This document shows positions 33,059 through 42,622 of a stretch of 64,000 bases of DNA, piece by piece. Every line of letters begins with the position of its first letter. The stretch's first letter is position 1. The stretch comes from Paroceanicella profunda (lineage in GTDB: Bacteria > Pseudomonadota > Alphaproteobacteria > Rhodobacterales > Rhodobacteraceae), in assembly GCF_005887635.2 (NCBI RefSeq), contig NZ_CP040818.1:2510501-2574500 (forward strand). The letters are read 5' to 3'. The notes under the pieces are model-generated. The model searched no databases and was not told the origin of the DNA. It saw only the letters and a list, made by a program, of their open reading frames with translations. The position numbers and the translations under genes are program-made.

Positions 33059-34821
33059 GACGTCTTCTCCGCGCCGATGGATGTGGGCCGCTTGTCGGCG
33101 CCGATCGCGCCGGCAACCTGGTTGAAGTTGCGCAGGTGCTCGCGCAGCACCTCGTCGCGCGGGCCGAAGGCCTTGCGCATGCCGCCGTCGAGCAGCAGCA
33201 GCGTGTCGCACATGGCGATGGCCGCGGGGCGGTGGGCCATGATGATCACGGCGCGGCCGTCGTTCTTCATCGTCTGGATGGCGCGGTTCAGGGCGTCGGA
33301 GCCGATCGAATCGAGGTTCGAGTTCGGCTCGTCCAGCACGAGCATCACCGGATCGCCGTAGAGCGCCCGGGCCAGCCCTAGCCGCTGGCGCTGGCCGCCG
33401 GAGAGCCGCGAGCCGCCGGATTCGATCCGCGTGTCGTAGCCTTCGGGCAGTTTCAGGATCATCTCGTGCGCGCCGGCCTTGCGCGCCGCCTCCACCACCT
33501 TCTGCGGGTCGGGGGCGAGGGAGAGGCGGGCGATGTTCTCCGCCACGGTGGCATCGAACAGGGCCACGTCCTGGGGCAGGTAGCCGATGTGCTGGCCGAG
33601 CGCCTCGTTCGAGTAGTGCTCCAGCGCGGCGCCATCGAGCCGCACCGTGCCCGAGGCCGGGCGCCAGATGCCGGTGATCACCCGCGCCAGCGTGGACTTG
33701 CCGGAGCCGGACGGCCCGATCACCCCCATCGCCTGGCCGGGTTCGATGCGGAAGGAGACCATGCGCAGCGTCGCCGCCTTGTCTCCGGGGGGGACCACGG
33801 TGATCTGCTCGCCGGTCATCAGCGCGCGGGGGCGGGGCAGCTCGGTGCGCTCCGGCTCCTCGGGGGTCTTCTCCAGCAGTTCGGAGAGCTGCGTCCAGCC
33901 CTGGCGGGCGCGCTGGATCACCGACCATTGCGCGATGGACTGCTCGATGGGCGCGAGGGCGCGGCCGAGCAGGATGGACCCCGCGATCATCATGCCGCCC
34001 GACATCTCGCCCGCCAGCACCAGGAAGGCGCCGAGCCCGAGCATGAGCGACTGCATGAAGTAGCGGAAGGACTTGGAGATGTTGGAGATCGTGCCGGAGG
34101 TGTCCGAGGCGGTGATGGTGGCCTCCAGCGAGGCTTCCCGGCGGGTCTTCCAGCGCTGCAGGCCGGCCTCGCGCATGCCCATGCCGTGAACCAGTTCGCT
34201 CTCGCGGCGCAGGTTTTCGGCGAAGGCCTCGCTCTCGGCGGAGGCCGCGTTCGCGGCCATCAGCGGCCGGCGGGACAGGTACTGGTTGAGGAAGGTGAGC
34301 GAGACGATCACCGCGCCGCCCAGCAGGGCGGCGACGCCCAGCACCCAGTGGAACAGGAACAGCATGGCGATGAACACCGGCGTCCAGGGAATGTCGAAGG
34401 CCGCGAAGGGCGCGGGCGAGGACATCAGCCGCTGGATGGCCTCCAGGTCGCGCAGGCCGCTGGCCGGGCGCGTGCGCTCGGTGGGGGCGATGGAGCGGCG
34501 CAGCACCGCCTCGAAGACCCGCCGGTCCAGCCGGGTCTGGAAGCGCGCGCCGATGCGGGCCAGGATGCGGGCGCGGGCATAGTCCAGCGCGCCGGAGAGG
34601 GCGTAGAGCAGGATGACCAGCACCGTGAGGGCGATCAGCGTCGCCTCCGAGCGGCTGGTGAGCACCCGGTCATAGACCTGCAGCATGTAGAGCGGGCCGG
34701 TCAGCATCAGCAGATTGACGAAGAAGCTGAACACGCCGATGGCGAGGAAGAGCCGCTTGCTGCCGGCCAGCGCCGCCCGGAGCTCGGCCCTGCCGTCCTT
34801 GAATTTCTTGACCGTCGCCAT
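33055..34821 (-). CDS. Type I secretion ABC transporter (permease-ATPase, PrtD type)
   Basis: This 588-aa exporter has an ABC type-1 membrane domain (FFVNLLMLTGPLYMLQVYDRVL is diagnostic for PrtD/HasD) and an ATPase domain with Walker A GPSGSGKST, signature LSGGQRQRLGLARALYG and Walker B VMLVLDEPNSNLD. No N-terminal C39 peptidase is present, so the substrate would have a C-terminal uncleaved signal. It is the first gene of a two-gene unit with hlyD. A GAGGGGG site precedes the ATG and a promoter is seen at 34.92-34.94 kb. Confidence 0.94.
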   Translation of the reverse strand: MATVKKFKDGRAELRAALAGSKRLFLAIGVFSFFVNLLMLTGPLYMLQVYDRVLTSRSEATLIALTVLVILLYALSGALDYARARILARIGARFQTRLDRRVFEAVLRRSIAPTERTRPASGLRDLEAIQRLMSSPAPFAAFDIPWTPVFIAMLFLFHWVLGVAALLGGAVIVSLTFLNQYLSRRPLMAANAASAESEAFAENLRRESELVHGMGMREAGLQRWKTRREASLEATITASDTSGTISNISKSFRYFMQSLMLGLGAFLVLAGEMSGGMMIAGSILLGRALAPIEQSIAQWSVIQRARQGWTQLSELLEKTPEEPERTELPRPRALMTGEQITVVPPGDKAATLRMVSFRIEPGQAMGVIGPSGSGKSTLARVITGIWRPASGTVRLDGAALEHYSNEALGQHIGYLPQDVALFDATVAENIARLSLAPDPQKVVEAARKAGAHEMILKLPEGYDTRIESGGSRLSGGQRQRLGLARALYGDPVMLVLDEPNSNLDSIGSDALNRAIQTMKNDGRAVIIMAHRPAAIAMCDTLLLLDGGMRKAFGPRDEVLREHLRNFNQVAGAIGADKRPTSIGAEKTS

Positions 34822-34914
34822 GCGAATGCGTCCCCCTCGAATTACAACGTCCAGTCTTGCGGAACCAGTCCTGCCGGTGGCCGTGCGAGGTGCACATCAT
34901 AGCTGCCCGGACCG

Positions 34915-34942
34915 GCTATAGCACGCAGCGGCAGGTTCGCAA
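34915..34942 (-). promoter_or_regulatory. Promoter of the type I secretion operon
   Basis: On the minus strand TTGCGA (34937-34942) and TATAGC (34915-34920) are separated by 16 bp. The start would fall about 85-90 bp before the ABC gene. Confidence 0.5.
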
Positions 34943-35049
34943 ATCGTCCCGCCTGGCGACTATGTGCAATGTCACATTCAGGCGGTTAAGAGTGCGGGAA
35001 GATCCGTGCGGGGGACATCAGGAAAATTGCGTGCAATTGCGCAAGTATT

Positions 35050-35078
35050 TTGACGATCCTCCTGCATTCCCCTATGGT
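35050..35078 (+). promoter_or_regulatory. Promoter of mlaA-mlaC
   Basis: TTGACG (35050-35055) and TATGGT (35073-35078) with 17-bp spacing give a good sigma-70 promoter about 45 bp before the mlaA start. Just upstream are overlapping TTGCGTGCAA and TTGCGCAA palindromes (about 35025-35045), which may be operator sequence. Confidence 0.65.
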
Positions 35079-35120
35079 TCGGCCAGCAGAGGCCGGTCCC
35101 GGCCCCAACTGAGGCTCATT

Positions 35121-35885
35121 ATGAAGATTACGTTTTGCTTGGCCCGGGCGCGTGGCGCGCTTCTCGCAGCCGCGACCGGGGTGTTTCTCGCCGGGTGCGC
35201 CGGAACGGACCAGCCTCAGCAGGCGGGACTGATCGCTGATCCGTACGAATCGACGAATCGGGACATCCACGAGTTCAACAAGGGCATGGACCGCTACATC
35301 CTGCGCCCGGCGGCGGAGGCCTATGACACGGTCACCCCGGACCTGGTGCGGTTCCTTGTCACCAACGAGGCCAATCACCTGCAGCTGCCGGTGGATGCGG
35401 CGAACCACCTGATGCAGGGCGACTTCGAGGCGGCGGCGATCACTGCCGGGCGCTTCGGCTTCAACACCGTGTTCGGCGCCGCCGGCCTGCTGGACCCCGC
35501 GACGGAGTTCGGCCTGCCCGCGGACCCGACCGATTTCGGCGAGACGCTCTACACCTGGGGCGTGGGCGAGGGGGTCTATCTCGAATTGCCGTTCATCGGA
35601 CCGCGCACCACGCGTGACGCGATCGGCTGGGGCGTGGACTGGGTGATCGACCCGGCGATTCTGGTCGAGGGGCAGACCTTCACCTACATCACCCTCGGTC
35701 TCTACGCCGCCAACACGCTGGACAGGCGCGTGCAGTCCGACGACCTGCTCAACGAGGTGCTCTATAACAGCGAGGACTCTTACCTTGCGCTGAAAACGTC
35801 CTATGTGCAGCTGCGTCGCCGCCAGTTGAGCGGGGATGATGCAGCGTCCGATGCGGCCCTTCCCGACATCTACGGGGATGAGTGA
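35121..35885 (+). CDS. mlaA: Outer-membrane lipoprotein MlaA (VacJ)
   Basis: This 254-aa lipoprotein has a signal peptide with lipobox LAGC (lipidated Cys about residue 26). The mature protein shows the VacJ pattern: DPYESTNRDIHEFNKGMDRY, FGFNTVFGAAGLLDPATEFGL, DFGETLYTWGVGEGVYLELPF and the GPRTTRDAIG segment. MlaA removes phospholipids from the outer leaflet of the outer membrane and hands them to MlaC, encoded next. The ATG at 35121 was chosen because it begins the signal peptide; the open frame extends upstream without similarity. Confidence 0.95.
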   Translation: MKITFCLARARGALLAAATGVFLAGCAGTDQPQQAGLIADPYESTNRDIHEFNKGMDRYILRPAAEAYDTVTPDLVRFLVTNEANHLQLPVDAANHLMQGDFEAAAITAGRFGFNTVFGAAGLLDPATEFGLPADPTDFGETLYTWGVGEGVYLELPFIGPRTTRDAIGWGVDWVIDPAILVEGQTFTYITLGLYAANTLDRRVQSDDLLNEVLYNSEDSYLALKTSYVQLRRRQLSGDDAASDAALPDIYGDE

Positions 35886-35937
35886 GGCCGGCTCCCGGCG
35901 CCGCAGCACCTACAGACCAGCTTTGGAAAGGGTTTCC

Positions 35938-36570
35938 ATGTCCGACCTTCCGCAGATCGCCCCGATGTCCCGTCGCGGATTGCTCGGCGGTGCGTGCGCC
36001 TTCGGCCTGCTGGCCGTGATGGGCCTCGGCCGGCCGGCTCTCGCGACCGTGACCGACGCGCAGGCGCGCGACCTCGTCGAGACCGTTGTCGGCAAGCTGC
36101 TCGACATCGCCAATTCCACCAGCGACGTGTCCCGGCAGGCGGCCGAGTTCCGCGGCATGCTGGCGCAGTACATGTCGATGGACGCGGTGGCGCGCTCCAC
36201 CCTCGGGCCGCGCTGGCGCGAGCTGAGCCCGGAGCAGCAGGCGGCCTATACCGAGGCGTTCCAGGACTATGTGGCGCGCAAGTACGCGCCGCGCTTCAAC
36301 GAGTTCTCGCAGACCCGGATGGAGATCGTCCGCACCCAGGACTACGGTGAGCGCGGCGTGGTGGTGAGCAGCCAGGCCAACCTTGCCAACGGCCAGAAGG
36401 CGATGGTCGACTGGGGCATCTCCGACCGGGGCGGCAGCCTGAAGATCTCGAACATCGTGGTGGAGGGGATCTCCCTCGTGACCTCCGAGCGTGAGATCGT
36501 CGGCGGCATGCTCGACAAGCGCGGCAACGATGTCGACAAGCTGATCGCCGACATGAAGTCCGGTGCCTGA
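35938..36570 (+). CDS. mlaC: Periplasmic phospholipid-binding protein MlaC
   Basis: This 210-aa protein fits MlaC/Ttg2D: a signal sequence with a twin-arginine-like start (MSRRGLLGGACAFGLLAVMG, cleavage after ALA), then the helical phospholipid-binding domain with FRGMLAQYMSMDAVARSTLG, LSPEQQAAYTEAFQDYVARKYA and a C-terminal ISLVTSEREIV region. It shuttles lipids between MlaA and the inner-membrane MlaFEDB complex, whose genes are not here. GGAAAGGG precedes the ATG at 35938. Confidence 0.93.
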   Translation: MSDLPQIAPMSRRGLLGGACAFGLLAVMGLGRPALATVTDAQARDLVETVVGKLLDIANSTSDVSRQAAEFRGMLAQYMSMDAVARSTLGPRWRELSPEQQAAYTEAFQDYVARKYAPRFNEFSQTRMEIVRTQDYGERGVVVSSQANLANGQKAMVDWGISDRGGSLKISNIVVEGISLVTSEREIVGGMLDKRGNDVDKLIADMKSGA

Positions 36571-36580
36571 ACCCTTCCCG

Positions 36581-36602
36581 GGCCGGGGAGCGCTTCCCGG
36601 CC
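36581..36602 (+). terminator. Hairpin after mlaC
   Basis: A 7-bp stem GGCCGGG / CCCGGCC with a loop that can pair further (AGCGCT) starts 11 nt after the mlaC stop. It lacks a T-run. Confidence 0.45.
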
Positions 36603-36768
36603 CCGTGCCCGTGCCGGGGGCGTTGCCCTTGGTCCGTGCCGTGACAATGACGTGATGACGAGGTGAACCCGGCACCGCGGGCCGGGCCTCCGCCGGGGCG
36701 GTCGCACCGGCGCCGCGGTCACCCCGCGCGGAGCGCGCGCCGGCCCGACGGTTCCGCCTGTTGCGGCG

Positions 36769-37968
36769 TCAGCTTCCGGCGCGGGTCGCGAAGCGTGCCG
36801 CCGCCTCGCCGGCGAGGCGCCCGGTGGCAAGGCAGGCGGTGAGCAGGTAGCCGCCGGTCGGTGCCTCCCAGTCCAGCATTTCCCCCGCACAGAACAGCCC
36901 CGGATGCGCCCGCAGCATCAGCGTGTCGTCGAGCGCCTCCCAGCGGAGCCCGCCGGCGGAGGAGATCGCTTCCTCCAGCGGGCGCGGCCGCGCCAGATGC
37001 AGCGGTGTCGCCTTGATGCGCGCGGCAAGGGCCCCCGGCGTCTCGGGCAGCGCGCCCGCCTCGCGCAACAGGGCGAGCGCCACCGGCGACAGGCCGGTCA
37101 CCTTGCGCAGGTGGTTGGACAGGCTGGCTTTCCCGCGGGGCCGGGAGAGGGCCGCGGCAAGGGCCTCCGCCGCGCGGTCCGGAGCGAGGTCGAGCGTGAG
37201 GGTGACGCCCTCCGGCCCGCAGGCGTCGCGCAGGGCGGCGGAGAGGGCGTAGATCGCGCTGCCCTCCACCCCGGCGCGGCTGATCACGAATTCGCCGCGC
37301 AACCGGGTGGCCCCGAAGCTCAGCGCCACCGGCTTCACCGGCGCGCCGAAGTGCCGCTCCATGTGCGGGCTCCAGGCCACGTCGAAGCCCATGTTGGCCG
37401 GGCGGAAAGGCGCGCGCGGCACGCCGGTCGCGTCCAGCGCGCCGGTCCAGCCCGCGTCGGAGCCGAGCCGTGGCCAGCTGCCCCCGCCGAAGGCCAGCAC
37501 GGCCACCTTCGGGCGCAGGCGGGTGCCGTCCGCGAACACATGCGCGCCGTCCTCCAGCCCGGTCCAGCGCATCCGGGTGCGCAGGGTCACCCCGGCATCG
37601 GTGAGCCGTTTGAGCCAGGCGCGCAGCAACGGGCTGGCCTTCATCGCGACCGGGTACACCCGGCGGCTGCTGCCGGTGAACATCGGCTGGCCCAGCGCTT
37701 CCGCCCAGGCGCGCACCTCCGCCGGGCCGAAGGCGGCGAGGGCGGCGCGCAGCGCCTGCGCCCCGGGCGCATCGGCCCCGCAGAGGCGGGCGACGTCCTC
37801 TGCGCTGTCCTCCCGGGTGAGGTTGAGGCCGGATTTCCCGGCCATCAGGAACTTGCGCGCCACCGAGGGTTTCGCCTCGGCGACCAGCACGCTCAGCCCG
37901 GCGGCGGCCAGGCGCTCCGCGGCCATCAGCCCGGCCGGGCCGGCGCCGGCGATCAGCGCGTCGGTCAT
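36769..37968 (-). CDS. NAD(P)/FAD-dependent oxidoreductase, HI0933/BaiN-like family
   Basis: This 399-aa flavoprotein starts with a Rossmann motif (LIAGAGPAGLMAAERLAAAG) followed by the family motif VARKFLMAGKSGLNLT, matching the N-x-T-N-x2 region of HI0933-like proteins (this copy has SGLNLT). The C-terminal FCAGEMLDWEAPTGGYLL is a second diagnostic block that binds FAD. The substrate of this subfamily is not established. The ATG at 37968 was chosen because the Rossmann strand begins two residues later. Confidence 0.9.
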   Translation of the reverse strand: MTDALIAGAGPAGLMAAERLAAAGLSVLVAEAKPSVARKFLMAGKSGLNLTREDSAEDVARLCGADAPGAQALRAALAAFGPAEVRAWAEALGQPMFTGSSRRVYPVAMKASPLLRAWLKRLTDAGVTLRTRMRWTGLEDGAHVFADGTRLRPKVAVLAFGGGSWPRLGSDAGWTGALDATGVPRAPFRPANMGFDVAWSPHMERHFGAPVKPVALSFGATRLRGEFVISRAGVEGSAIYALSAALRDACGPEGVTLTLDLAPDRAAEALAAALSRPRGKASLSNHLRKVTGLSPVALALLREAGALPETPGALAARIKATPLHLARPRPLEEAISSAGGLRWEALDDTLMLRAHPGLFCAGEMLDWEAPTGGYLLTACLATGRLAGEAAARFATRAGS

Positions 37969-38203
37969 GGTGTCTCTCCTGCGGGGTGGGGCGAACGAGC
38001 GGGGCGGCGGATACGGTGGCTTCGGAACCGGGCGGCGCCTGCCGGGGAGCGGGGTGCCGCCCGTGGCGGGGTGCGGCGCGGGAGCGGGACGGGGCGTTCG
38101 GTGCCAAGGGCCGGATTGCCCCCGGCACGGCACATGTGTAACAAATTCCCCGGGCGTGACCAGAGGGCGCGCGCCCGGATGACAGGCTGGAAAGGATCTC
38201 CGA

Positions 38204-39778
38204 ATGAGCAGCGACAACGACCCCACCGGCGGCGACAGCAGTGCGTCCGAGGGCGGGATCGGCCTGAACAAGGTGATCCTCGGCTTCCTGGTGGTGCTGG
38301 GCGTGGGCACCGCCGCCTGGGCGGGCGGCTGGTTCTACTTCCGCGGCAACGTGCGCGACATGCTGGACGCGGAGGAGGAGCGCATCGCCACCGCCGGCGG
38401 CACCGTGACCTATGACAGCCGCATCATCGGCGGCTTTCCGCTGTCCTACGAGGTGGAATACGCCAAGCCGGTGATCACCCTGCCGGGCGAGGCGGTGCGC
38501 ATCCAGGCGCCGTGGATGCGCGGCACCGCCACCGCCTTCGACAGCGGCGCGGTGCTTCTGGCCTTCCCCGAGAAGATGACCCTCACGGTCACCCCGCCGC
38601 AGGGCAGCGGGCCGATCGTGTTCGACGTCACCTCCAGCGGGCTCACCTCCGTGGCCCGGCTCGCGACCGACGGCGGCACGGACCACACGGTCACCGCCTC
38701 CTCGCTGGAAATCGCCCAGCAGACCCCGGCGGAGATCCGCGACGGACAGATGCAGGCGGAGGATTTCAAGCTCGACGCCTCCGTCTCCGCCGACCAGACC
38801 AACGTGAGCGGCACGCTCACCGCCAGCTCCCTGGCGCTGGCCTACTCCCTCTCGCCGACGCTGGAGAGGCTCGTGCCCGGCAGCAGCTCCGCGGGAGACG
38901 CGGTTTCGACGAGCCGCTTCAGCTATGAGGCATACAAGGCGGATTTCGCCGTGGACATGCCCGAGGGCGACAGCCTGTCGAGCCTCACCAGCGGGGCGAC
39001 CAGCGTGTCGCTGAGCCTCGGGGCGAAGAGCACGGCGGTGGACATGACCGTGCCGTCCCTCGCCGGCCCGGTCCACATGAGCGGAGAGAGCGGCCCCAGC
39101 TCCGCCCTCTATTCGATCGAGGACGGGGTGGTCGAGTTAAGCGGCCGGGTGGCCGATCTCGACTACACCCTGGATTTCTCCGATCCGGCCGTGCCCATCG
39201 ATGGCGCCGGGATCACCGGCAAGCAGATGGAGGCGCGCCTCGCCCTGCCGCTGGGCATGCGGGAGGAGGCGCAGGAATTCGCCCTCGGCCTGAGCCTCTC
39301 GGACCTGGAGATGGACGACGCGCTGTGGGACCTGTTCGATGACGGCAAGGTGCTGCCGCGCGACCCGGCCGAGCTCAGCCTCGACATGTCCGGCATGGGC
39401 CGCTGGACCCAGGACCCGGCCGGCTTTGCCACCACGCCGCCGGAGCCGGGCTCCAACCCGCTGGACATGGAGAGCGTGAAGCTCGGCATGCTGGAGCTCA
39501 GCCTCGCGGGGGCCAGGATCTCGGCGACCGGCGAGGCCACGATGGACAACAGCTCGGCCGCGCCCTTCCCGGAAGGCTCCGTGGACGTGACCCTCTCCGG
39601 GTTCGACACGCTCACCGGCAAGCTCGGCGACATGGGGCTGCTGTCCCCGCAGGAGCTGGCGCTGGTGCGCGGGCTGGCCTCGGCCTACACCCAGCCGGGA
39701 ACGGAGCCGGACACGTTGCAATCCACCGTGGAGATGCGCGGCGGTTCGGTGCTCATCAACGGGCTGCCGCTGCAATGA
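38204..39778 (+). CDS. DUF2125-domain protein, membrane-anchored
   Basis: This 524-aa protein has a cytoplasmic N-terminus of about 20 residues, one membrane helix (VILGFLVVLGVGTAAWAGGWFYF, written here in parts: VILGFLVVLGVGTAAW then AGGWFYF), and a long periplasmic part with DUF2125 features (DSRIIGGFPLSYEVEY, then repeated beta-strand pattern of SL, VD and TLS stretches). The family is widespread in alphaproteobacteria and its function is unknown; the repeated-strand pattern recalls AsmA/DUF945-type envelope proteins. The stop overlaps the glycerate kinase start by four bases. Confidence 0.85.
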   Translation: MSSDNDPTGGDSSASEGGIGLNKVILGFLVVLGVGTAAWAGGWFYFRGNVRDMLDAEEERIATAGGTVTYDSRIIGGFPLSYEVEYAKPVITLPGEAVRIQAPWMRGTATAFDSGAVLLAFPEKMTLTVTPPQGSGPIVFDVTSSGLTSVARLATDGGTDHTVTASSLEIAQQTPAEIRDGQMQAEDFKLDASVSADQTNVSGTLTASSLALAYSLSPTLERLVPGSSSAGDAVSTSRFSYEAYKADFAVDMPEGDSLSSLTSGATSVSLSLGAKSTAVDMTVPSLAGPVHMSGESGPSSALYSIEDGVVELSGRVADLDYTLDFSDPAVPIDGAGITGKQMEARLALPLGMREEAQEFALGLSLSDLEMDDALWDLFDDGKVLPRDPAELSLDMSGMGRWTQDPAGFATTPPEPGSNPLDMESVKLGMLELSLAGARISATGEATMDNSSAAPFPEGSVDVTLSGFDTLTGKLGDMGLLSPQELALVRGLASAYTQPGTEPDTLQSTVEMRGGSVLINGLPLQ

Positions 39779-41037
39779 GCGGGGAGAGCGATTTCCTGCG
39801 CCGCCTGTTCGAGGCGGCGGTCGACGCTGCGCGCCCGGCGCGCATCGTGGCCGGGCACCTGCCGGCGGCGCCGGCTGGGCGGGTCGTCGTGGTGGGGGCC
39901 GGCAAGGCCTCCGCCGCCATGGCCGCGGAGCTGGAGCGTCGCTGGCCCGGGCCGCTGGCCGGGCTGGTGATCACCCGCTACGGGCACGAGGAGCCCTGCG
40001 CGGGCATCGGGATCGCCTCCGCCTCCCACCCCGTGCCGGATGAGGCCGGGGCGGCGGCGGCGGCGCGGATGATGGAGCTGGTGGCCGGGCTGGGCCCCGA
40101 CGACCTGGTGATCGCGCTGATCTCCGGCGGCGGGTCGGCGCTGATGCCGCTGCCCGCGCCGGGGCTGACGCTGGCCGACAAGCAGGCGGTGAACCGCGCG
40201 CTGCTGGCCTGCGGCGCCTCGATCGACGAGATGAACTGCCTGCGCCGGCATCTCTCGGGCATCAAGGGCGGCCGGCTGGCGGCGGCCTGCCACCCGGCCC
40301 GGGTGGTGACGCTGATGATCTCCGACGTGCCGGGGGACGACCCGATCAACATCGCCTCCGGCCCCACCGTGGCCGACCCGACGACGCTGGCGGACGCGCG
40401 GGCGATCGTGGCGAAATACGGGCTGGAGCTGTCGCCGCAGGTGCGCGCGGCCCTCGAGGACCCGGCGAACGAGAGCGTGAAGCCCGGCGATCCGCGGCTG
40501 GCGCGGGCCGAGGCGCATGTGGTCGCGGCGCCGCTCGCCTCGCTGGAGGCGGCGGCCGGGCTTGCCCGGGCGGAAGGCCATGACCCCGAGATCCTCGGCG
40601 ACGCGCTGGAGGGCGAGGCCCGCGAGCTGGGCCGCGCCATGGGCCGGCAGGCGCTGGCGCTGCGCGCCGAGGGCCGCGGGGCGCTGCTGATCTCCGGCGG
40701 CGAGACCACGGTGACCCTGCCGAAGGACGGCCGGGAAATCGGCGCGGGCGGGCGCAACGTGGATTTCCTGCTCGGCCTCGCCGAGGTTCTGGACGGCGCG
40801 CCGGGCATCCACGCCATCGCCTGCGACACCGACGGGGTGGACGGCGCGACCGAGGTGGCCGGCGCGGTGATCGGGCCGGACACGCTGGCGCGGGCCGCGC
40901 AGGCGGGCTATCCGCTGGCCCGCGCGCTGGAGCGCTTTGACGGCCACGGGTTTTTCGAGGCCGCCGGCGCGCAGGTCGTCACCGGGCCCACGCGGACAAA
41001 TGTGAACGATTTCCGCGCGATACTGGTCACCGCCTGA
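39775..41037 (+). CDS. Glycerate 2-kinase (GckA/MOFRL family)
   Basis: This 420-aa enzyme has the DUF4147 N-domain (VVVVGAGKASAAMAAELE; ISGGGSALMPLPAPGLTL; NCLRRHLSGIKGGRLA) and the MOFRL C-domain (LISGGETTVTLP, GAGGRNVDFLLGLA, DTDGVDGATEVAGAV). Members phosphorylate D-glycerate to 2-phosphoglycerate and were often annotated as hydroxypyruvate reductase TtuD. It would feed glycerate into lower glycolysis, where pyk (54.1 kb) acts. Translation is coupled to the DUF2125 gene. Confidence 0.93.
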   Translation: MSGESDFLRRLFEAAVDAARPARIVAGHLPAAPAGRVVVVGAGKASAAMAAELERRWPGPLAGLVITRYGHEEPCAGIGIASASHPVPDEAGAAAAARMMELVAGLGPDDLVIALISGGGSALMPLPAPGLTLADKQAVNRALLACGASIDEMNCLRRHLSGIKGGRLAAACHPARVVTLMISDVPGDDPINIASGPTVADPTTLADARAIVAKYGLELSPQVRAALEDPANESVKPGDPRLARAEAHVVAAPLASLEAAAGLARAEGHDPEILGDALEGEARELGRAMGRQALALRAEGRGALLISGGETTVTLPKDGREIGAGGRNVDFLLGLAEVLDGAPGIHAIACDTDGVDGATEVAGAVIGPDTLARAAQAGYPLARALERFDGHGFFEAAGAQVVTGPTRTNVNDFRAILVTA

Positions 41038-41134
41038 GTGACGGCACGGGCTGTGGCGGATGCGCCGCAGCCCGCCCGGGTGGACGCAGGGGCCCGGACT
41101 GGACTAGGCTTGTCCACGTCCCCCTCTCACTCAG

Positions 41135-42622
41135 ATGAAAAAGGCGCGCGCCACCGTGCAATTGAGCGACGAGTTTCTTGCCGCGATCGATGCCGAAGGC
41201 GGCAGGTTCGTGCCTCCGTGTCCCGAACGGCGCAGCGCGCCGATCCCCTTGTGGAAGATCATGAAGCTCTACCGCGAGAACATCATCGCGGTGTTCTCGG
41301 AGAACGACTTCCGCCGCCCGATCATCCACGGCCGCTACCTGGCGCTCGACGTCTACACGGTGAACGACCCCGCGCTGGTGCAGGAAACCTTCCAGACCAA
41401 GCACGAGATCTTCCAGCGCAAGACGCCGCAGATGCGCCACGCGCTGGCGCCGCTGCTGGGCGACGGGCTGTTCGTGTCCGATTCCGAGACATGGAAGCGC
41501 CGTCGCGCCGTGGTGGGCCCGATCATCCACACCTCGAAGGTGCGCTCCTTCTCGCCGCTGATGTGCGAGACGGCGGTGGAATGGCGCGAGCACTGGCAGG
41601 ACCTCGGCGACGGCGCGGAGGTGAACGTGCTGGCGGAAATGGCCGAGCTCACCGCCGAGATCATCTCGCGCACGGTGTTCGGCCGGCGGCTGGGGCGCGA
41701 GCACACTTCCGAGATCGTGGCCGGCTTCGCGGAGTACCAGAAGCACATCGACCAGATGGACATTCCCTCCGTCCTCGGCCTGCCGGACTGGTTCCCCCGC
41801 CCGCGCGGGCTGAAGGTGGGCCGGGCGCTGCGCCGGGTGCACGGGGTGATCGACGAGATCGTGGAGCGGTTCGAGCAGGGCACGGGCGACGCGGAGGCGG
41901 TGATCGGCCAGCTCTTCGCCGCGCGCGCCGAGGGCGCGGAGGGGGCCGAGGCGCTGGACCGCGAGGCGATCCGCAACGAGGCGATCGTGATCTTCATGGC
42001 CGGGCACGAGACCACGGCCAACACGCTGGCCTGGGCCTGGTTTCTCATCTCGCAGAGCAGCCGTGTGCGCGACCGGCTGCAGGACGAGTTGGCCGACGTG
42101 CTGGAGGGCCGCGCGCCGGACATCGACGATGTGCGCGGCCTTCCCTACACCCGCGCCATCATCGAGGAGACCCTGCGCCTCTACCCGCCGGTGCCGATTC
42201 TCGGGCGCCAGGCGCTGGCGGACGGCGACATCAACGGCACGCAGGTGAAGCGCGGATCGGTGGTGATGGTCTCGCCCTTCATGCTGCACCGCAAGCCGGA
42301 CCTGTGGAGCCGCCCGGACGAGTTCATCCCCGAGCGTTTCGACGAGCGGCTCACCCCGCGGCCGTCGAAATACGCCTACATCCCCTTCGCCATCGGGCCG
42401 CGCATCTGCCCCGGGCTCACCTTCGGTCTCACCGAGGCGATCCTGTGCCTTGCCACGCTGGCGCAGGCCTTCGAGCTGGACCTCGCGGAGGGGCATGTCG
42501 TGCGCACCCAGTGCCGGCTCACCCTGCGCCCGGGCGACACGCTGCCCATGCTCCTGCGCCCGAGGGCTGCCGGCGCGCCCGCCTCCGCCGCCGGGCAGCC
42601 GCTCACGGAGGCGCCGGCGTGA
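41135..42622 (+). CDS. Cytochrome P450
   Basis: This 495-aa P450 has the I-helix motif AGHETT, the ExxR motif EETLR and the haem-ligand region FAIGPRICPG. No membrane anchor or signal peptide is seen. The sequence around the haem (PRICPGLTFGLTEA) resembles fatty-acid-type and CYP4/CYP102-like P450s more than camphor-type ones. The next gene, overlapping by four bases, encodes a lauroyl-acyltransferase-like protein; this pairing recurs in related bacteria and suggests a lipid substrate (inference). No ferredoxin or reductase gene is adjacent. Confidence 0.93.
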   Translation: MKKARATVQLSDEFLAAIDAEGGRFVPPCPERRSAPIPLWKIMKLYRENIIAVFSENDFRRPIIHGRYLALDVYTVNDPALVQETFQTKHEIFQRKTPQMRHALAPLLGDGLFVSDSETWKRRRAVVGPIIHTSKVRSFSPLMCETAVEWREHWQDLGDGAEVNVLAEMAELTAEIISRTVFGRRLGREHTSEIVAGFAEYQKHIDQMDIPSVLGLPDWFPRPRGLKVGRALRRVHGVIDEIVERFEQGTGDAEAVIGQLFAARAEGAEGAEALDREAIRNEAIVIFMAGHETTANTLAWAWFLISQSSRVRDRLQDELADVLEGRAPDIDDVRGLPYTRAIIEETLRLYPPVPILGRQALADGDINGTQVKRGSVVMVSPFMLHRKPDLWSRPDEFIPERFDERLTPRPSKYAYIPFAIGPRICPGLTFGLTEAILCLATLAQAFELDLAEGHVVRTQCRLTLRPGDTLPMLLRPRAAGAPASAAGQPLTEAPA

